Assembly (NCBI GenBank): GCA_013285775.1
Contig: JABDHB010000003.1
Coordinates: 1 to 44,769 of the forward strand
DNA: 44,769 nucleotides
Source: Chlamydiota bacterium
GTDB taxonomy: Bacteria; Chlamydiota; Chlamydiia; Chlamydiales; Rhabdochlamydiaceae
Direction: 5' to 3'
Shown here: piece after piece, positions 40,707 to 44,769 of the stretch
How positions within the stretch are numbered: the first letter of the stretch is position 1
Layout of the letters: each line of letters begins with the position of its first letter
The notes under the pieces: generated by a model
Seen by the model: the letters and a program-made list of their open reading frames with translations, nothing else
What the model was told of the DNA's origin: nothing
The model's database searches: none
Position numbers and translations under genes: made by a program

Positions 40707-42782
40707 ATGAAGCTTTCTCAAATTTTAAATTTGCAAGAGGAGATGGATCTTTCTCTTTTGTGCGATATGTCCCAGCTTCAAGATAGCTTTCTTTTTCGAG
40801 CGCAGTATCGAGCCAAAAAAATTGCGGAATACGTTGTCGGTGATAATGGGAAAGTAAATAAAGAAAGATTAAATCTTTTTGAGGAAGAAGAATACCTTTT
40901 TTATCCGAATGGAGAGAAAGATTCCTTATTGCGGGAACATCAGAAAAACGTCCTTCAAAAAATCAATATTAAATTGCTTGAAAAGTTTCTCCTTCCTCTT
41001 TGCCACAAAGGGGCAGAAAGATTGGTGAGAGATACTCTTGGATTGGAAGATAGTACTAAGTTAGAAAATAAGCATGTGCGTCGAGCTGTTTTGTCTGCGT
41101 CGTTGAGTATTTTAAGACAAAATATAGGTTCTTGTTTTGCGACAGCGCCCGCAATTCTCATCCATGAAACTCATCCTAATCAATTTTTAAAAGATATGGA
41201 GGATCTTCTTTCAACAGGAAGATTACGAAGAATTTTTGGAGGGATCGAATACACAGTCCCTTTAAGCTTAAGTCGAGGTCTCATTAAGAAGGTTACCGAT
41301 AACGCGTTATTAAAAGCGTGGGAATATACCTTAGCTTCTTTTTCTGAGGTGAAGATGGAATTTTCTGGATGGAATTTATATTCTAGCTTAGGACTCAACC
41401 CTGAGGAAAAAGGGGGGCTTGGAGCCGTTATTTATACATTCACACAAACGAAGCTAGAAGAGTGTAATCAAAAGATTGGAGAATATCAAAAAGAGTATGA
41501 AGCAGCTTTTTATCAAATAAAATCTTTGGAAGCCCAGGCCAAAAATCAAGAGTCAGATACTTATGTTAAAGCTCAGTATGCAGCTTCTTATTATCATATG
41601 AGATCGTGCGAAGAGCTTCGAGATAAGTTCTATTCTAAAGGTTCTTATTTTGCCAATTTTTATCAATTCATGATGGAAAAATTCTCTGAGCAGTTTAGAG
41701 AATATTTTCAAGAGCTATACGATCCAGAAATGCAGGATTTTTCCGATGGTAGGTATGATGATGCTCCAGCGGGATTTCGTCTTGTTTATAAACATGGAAG
41801 AACGGATGCCACTTTGTGGACTAGTATCCATAATCAAGAAGAATGGATCCACTCTCTAATAGATTTTTTTAGACAGATAGAGCCTGCCTGCGCTCACGAT
41901 GTGTTACAAGAAGAAGTGAGCGAGGTCATTTCCTTACTGATCCTTCATTTACGCACAAAAGAATTTTTAGAAAGCGCGCTTAAAAGGATGGGGCTAAAAA
42001 AACCTTGGGCTTATATCTCTGGTGGAACTATGGAAACCCTCATTAAGACGTATGCTAAAAGAGAAAATCCTCTTACAGAAGAACAAAGAATTGTAGATAG
42101 CCCCTCAGATCTTTTAACTTTTTTGATCGATGTTTTAAAAAGTGTTCCTGCGGTAGATATGTTGATGTACTCTCCGACTCACGCTTTTATTTTGAAACCA
42201 GGATTTCCAATATTTAAGGAAGCTTGGCAAGATCGGGGCTTTACCTACACCTGGATAAGAGATCAGTACCTTCTTCCTCGGCAAGAGTATTATGCTAGGC
42301 AGAAAACTTTTGGGCATGGAAACCTTTTTCAATCTCTTCCGATTATTCACAAAAGGGAGTGGGTAGGTAAAGCTCTGGAACTTTTGGAAAACAGGGAATT
42401 TCTCCCCTTTATAGAAAAGCAGGCCCAATTTTTAGCTGAGATGATTCCCGCCGATATTTTTATGGAAAACATTTTTGCGTGTGTTATAGCTACAAACTCT
42501 AAAGATGCTCCTTCGTTTCCATTTGATCTGTATCAAACATTGGTTGCTAAGGCGCGTGCAAAAGGACTTTTGGCCCCAGCTCCTCTCATTTTTGCAGACA
42601 CAAATTGGACAAGAGATTATTTTTCTTTTGTAGTTAACCCAAAAAATAACGAATTAGAGCTTTGGCGTGTCGATTATACGGGAACAAAAGGGAGCCCAAT
42701 GACGATATGGAATAAATGGCTCGATGGAAGCCGCAAACAACCTTGGGGAATTTACACAAAACCTTATGAATACGGTATATAA
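40707..42782 (+). CDS. Large conserved chlamydial-type protein, possible papain-like fold
   Basis: A 691-residue protein without signal peptide or membrane helix, divergent from thrS. RQNIGSCFATAPAILIHE puts Cys143 in a G-S-C-F-A context like the active site of papain-type enzymes (G-S-C-W-A-F). A His occurs in MYSPTHAFIL (His492), and IFADTNWTRDYFSFVVNP holds an Asn-Trp pair (633-634) near the C-terminus, as in the papain N-S-W. A coiled-coil-like part lies near residues 249-330. The protease idea rests on these three short motifs only. It may be an effector or a structural protein; I do not know the family. Confidence 0.6.
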   Translation: MKLSQILNLQEEMDLSLLCDMSQLQDSFLFRAQYRAKKIAEYVVGDNGKVNKERLNLFEEEEYLFYPNGEKDSLLREHQKNVLQKINIKLLEKFLLPLCHKGAERLVRDTLGLEDSTKLENKHVRRAVLSASLSILRQNIGSCFATAPAILIHETHPNQFLKDMEDLLSTGRLRRIFGGIEYTVPLSLSRGLIKKVTDNALLKAWEYTLASFSEVKMEFSGWNLYSSLGLNPEEKGGLGAVIYTFTQTKLEECNQKIGEYQKEYEAAFYQIKSLEAQAKNQESDTYVKAQYAASYYHMRSCEELRDKFYSKGSYFANFYQFMMEKFSEQFREYFQELYDPEMQDFSDGRYDDAPAGFRLVYKHGRTDATLWTSIHNQEEWIHSLIDFFRQIEPACAHDVLQEEVSEVISLLILHLRTKEFLESALKRMGLKKPWAYISGGTMETLIKTYAKRENPLTEEQRIVDSPSDLLTFLIDVLKSVPAVDMLMYSPTHAFILKPGFPIFKEAWQDRGFTYTWIRDQYLLPRQEYYARQKTFGHGNLFQSLPIIHKREWVGKALELLENREFLPFIEKQAQFLAEMIPADIFMENIFACVIATNSKDAPSFPFDLYQTLVAKARAKGLLAPAPLIFADTNWTRDYFSFVVNPKNNELELWRVDYTGTKGSPMTIWNKWLDGSRKQPWGIYTKPYEYGI

Positions 42783-43542
42783 ATTATTTTGCCTTCTGTT
42801 TATTCCGATAGCAGCGCATGCCCTCTATTTTGGAAATCCGTCTGCGCCAGATATGATCGAAGAGGGATTCTTTTTTTGTTCAGAGAATTGGGGAAGTATC
42901 AAGCTTGGATATGAAGGAGATTACTGTTTTGATCGAAAACTTCGATCCAAAGATGGTGTAGAGGGAAGGATAGATAAGTTTTCTTATTTGATGAATCAGG
43001 GTGTGGTAACGTTTAATATTCTTGATCTCATGGAAATTTATGGATCTGTAGGTGCAATGAACGCTTTTATTTCTCATAGACCCGAACCTAATCATGAGCA
43101 AAGAGAATACCAAACAAGTGATCGTCTAACATGGGGAGGAGGAACAAAAATTGAATTGTTCCATTGGGGAGCAACAACTGTTTCTGCAGATGGGAAATAC
43201 CAATATAGTCATCCTCATGTAAAATGGAATTCTCTCAATGGTGTTGCCTATACAACTGGAGCTAAGCTGACGTACAGGGAATATCAAGCCGGCATGGGCT
43301 TATCTCATCGGATCGATATGTTCGTTCCTTACGTTGCCGTTTATTACTCACACGTAAAAGGAAAATTATATGGAATTCGGCAAAACATTTTACCTGTTTC
43401 CCATTTTTCCCTTCAGTGTAGAGAGTGGATAGGAATGGCTGTCGGCTGCGGCTTTTCTTCTTCCTGCCTTTTCGATCTGAATATTGAAGCGCGCATGTTC
43501 AACCAATCGGCTGTTAGTGTCTCTGCTAATATAAAATTTTAA
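42766..43542 (+). CDS. MOMP-like outer membrane porin
   Basis: A 258-residue member of the chlamydial major outer membrane protein family. The ATG at 42766 gives a signal peptide (MNTVYKLFCLLFIPIAAHA) followed by LYFGNPSAPDMIEEGFFF, matching the L-P-V-G-N-P-A-E-P start of MOMP. SIKLGYEGDYCFDRKL matches the V-G-Y-Y-G-D-x-V-F-D-R-V-L strand. The protein ends in Phe (ANIKF), as outer membrane barrels do. It is shorter than classical MOMP (about 390 residues). The start overlaps the end of the preceding gene by 17 bases. Confidence 0.82.
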   Translation: MNTVYKLFCLLFIPIAAHALYFGNPSAPDMIEEGFFFCSENWGSIKLGYEGDYCFDRKLRSKDGVEGRIDKFSYLMNQGVVTFNILDLMEIYGSVGAMNAFISHRPEPNHEQREYQTSDRLTWGGGTKIELFHWGATTVSADGKYQYSHPHVKWNSLNGVAYTTGAKLTYREYQAGMGLSHRIDMFVPYVAVYYSHVKGKLYGIRQNILPVSHFSLQCREWIGMAVGCGFSSSCLFDLNIEARMFNQSAVSVSANIKF

Positions 43543-43607
43543 AGATTGTAAATAATTCAGTATCTCCAATAGAATTGATGTTCATTTAATTCTTGGAGTT
43601 TAAAAAA

Positions 43608-44769
43608 ATGAAATCGTTTCGCCTAATATGTATTACATGTCTTTTTTCAAGCGGTCTATTTGCAGCTACTATCGAGAGAGCCGGTGACAATGAACAAAAA
43701 GATATTGAGGCTTTAAGAGAGTGGATTAATACGAGAAGACAGGTCACCGTAAAAGAAATTGGCGGGGCGCTTTCTGTGAGCGGTGAAGTGCGTACAGAAT
43801 TTCAAGGAACAACTGAAGTTAAAAACGGTGTTAAGCAAAGAGGCGCAGGCGGGGCCACTCCTCTCAATAATAATGCTTTTGACGTCGAAGTGAATCTCAT
43901 GATCGACTATCGCGCTGATAGAACGTGGGCTGCAATTAAGTTAGAATTTGATAACGATGCGGGTATCTTCAGTGGAAGTTTTAACAGAATCAAATTAGAA
44001 AAAGCGTATTTCGGCGCTAGAATCCTTCAGCATGATCTTTATACTTCAGATTTGGAATTTGGAAGACGCAGACTCTCCACTATTATGGATTCAAAACTAG
44101 AATTTAATTCTTTTTTTGATGGCGTCTATGTGAAATACGACCGGGCTTTTGAAGTGGCAGGAGATTTTTATATTCACGCAGGGCCTTTTATTGTTAATGA
44201 AAGAGCTAATCAGTACGCATATGTTGGAGAGATCGGCCTGCTAGATATTTATAATACGGGTCTTTATGGAAAATATTCTCTTATAGATTGGGACACAAAA
44301 CATTTTGATCAGACTATAAAAAAAGAACGATTTGATTTTCTTGTTTCTCAGTTAATCCTTGGATATAAATTTATTCCCAAACGTTTAAATAAAGTGGTTA
44401 TTCTATATGCAGCGGGCCTTTATAACAGCAAAGCAAGAGAAATTGCGATTACGGGTTATACAAAACAAGCTGCCGCTGGATATTTAGGTTTTTCGATTGG
44501 AGAGCTTAGAAAGAAAGGTGATTGGGCGTTTGATGGGAATTATCAATTGATGCAGTGCCAAGCAGTTCCTGATTTTGATAACTCGGGTATTGGTCTTGGG
44601 AATGCAACTGATTCAGGATTTTATACAGTGAATCTTAATGGCACAGGTGCGCCAACAACAAGAACTAATGCAGCAGGAAGTGGAAACTACAGAGGTTTCA
44701 TTCTCACGCTCGAATATTTGTTTACAAACAATTTGAACTTACAACAACAATGGCAACAGTCGATTACGC
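43608..44769 (+). CDS. Outer membrane beta-barrel protein, partial (runs off the window)
   Basis: Open from the ATG at 43608 to the window end, 387 codons without a stop. The signal peptide is MKSFRLICITCLFSSGLFAA. After a short helical part (ALREWINTRRQVTVKEIGG) come amphipathic strands such as GALSVSGEVRTEFQG, EVNLMIDYRADRTWAAIKLE and KAYFGARIL, typical of a porin-like barrel. A weak ttggag ribosome binding site lies before the start. It may form a surface-protein unit with the MOMP-like gene 65 bases upstream. Similar predicted porins are known in environmental chlamydiae; exact family unsure. Confidence 0.75.
   Translation, partial: MKSFRLICITCLFSSGLFAATIERAGDNEQKDIEALREWINTRRQVTVKEIGGALSVSGEVRTEFQGTTEVKNGVKQRGAGGATPLNNNAFDVEVNLMIDYRADRTWAAIKLEFDNDAGIFSGSFNRIKLEKAYFGARILQHDLYTSDLEFGRRRLSTIMDSKLEFNSFFDGVYVKYDRAFEVAGDFYIHAGPFIVNERANQYAYVGEIGLLDIYNTGLYGKYSLIDWDTKHFDQTIKKERFDFLVSQLILGYKFIPKRLNKVVILYAAGLYNSKAREIAITGYTKQAAAGYLGFSIGELRKKGDWAFDGNYQLMQCQAVPDFDNSGIGLGNATDSGFYTVNLNGTGAPTTRTNAAGSGNYRGFILTLEYLFTNNLNLQQQWQQSIT

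Noticed and set aside
1-44769. CRISPR array
   Set aside because: No regularly spaced direct repeats with unique spacers were seen; the repeats in the window are inverted and palindromic.

Overview
This window looks like chromosome from an environmental ('Chlamydia-like', order Parachlamydiales or a relative) member of the Chlamydiae. The support is gene content and order. The run thrS - ParA-like - pGP6-D-like matches CT581-CT582-CT583 of Chlamydia trachomatis. An ispA-like gene is translationally coupled to a GlmU-C-terminal-like gene, as in CT628-CT629. There are three overlapping pseudopilin-like genes of the CT566-CT568 type, a MOMP-like porin, a further outer-membrane barrel, and an NlpC/P60 protein of the chlamydial type. 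Genes for purB, glucokinase, Fic and DinD, plus a large sugar-enzyme locus, argue against a pathogenic Chlamydiaceae. All family assignments come from reading the sequence; no database search was run.

Layout: 1-900 is a scar in which the end of a histidine kinase meets the end of an unknown gene. 991-5765 has an AAA/DUF4143 ATPase, a minus-strand pseudopilin-like operon and a phospholipase-D-like protein with an Inc-like hydrophobic hairpin. 5785-10085 has DusB and YggT divergent from a GspL-like/GspM-like/MORN-lipoprotein operon. 10094-13353 has a coiled-coil protein, an OppA-like lipoprotein with a small exported partner, and NlpC/P60. 13354-17029 has glucokinase, a thioesterase and recA, with two palindromic elements between genes, one carrying a GxxExxY gene. 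17051-21382 has ispA, the GlmU-like gene, an AT-rich noncoding stretch with repeated 9-mers (a possible oriC), fic, dinD and tRNA-Pro(GGG).

21409-34055 is the most unusual part: twelve genes for glycosyltransferases (GT90 x2, GT17, GT2-like, GT4 x2, two other GT-A-like) and class I methyltransferases or their relatives, every one starting with a Sec signal peptide or an N-terminal membrane anchor. Such enzymes need nucleotide sugars or SAM, which are cytosolic, so export suggests they work outside the bacterium, possibly in the inclusion or host cell. Two of them lie between ung and a degraded second copy of the ung 3' end. The pseudopilin and GspL/GspM-like genes in the same window belong to the kind of machine that could carry Sec-exported proteins across the outer membrane.

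34347-44769 returns to core genes: an Rsm22-like methyltransferase, a small unknown, a 300-bp palindromic element, purB, pGP6-D-like, ParA, thrS, a large protein with a possible Cys-protease motif, a MOMP-like porin and a second barrel protein cut by the window end.
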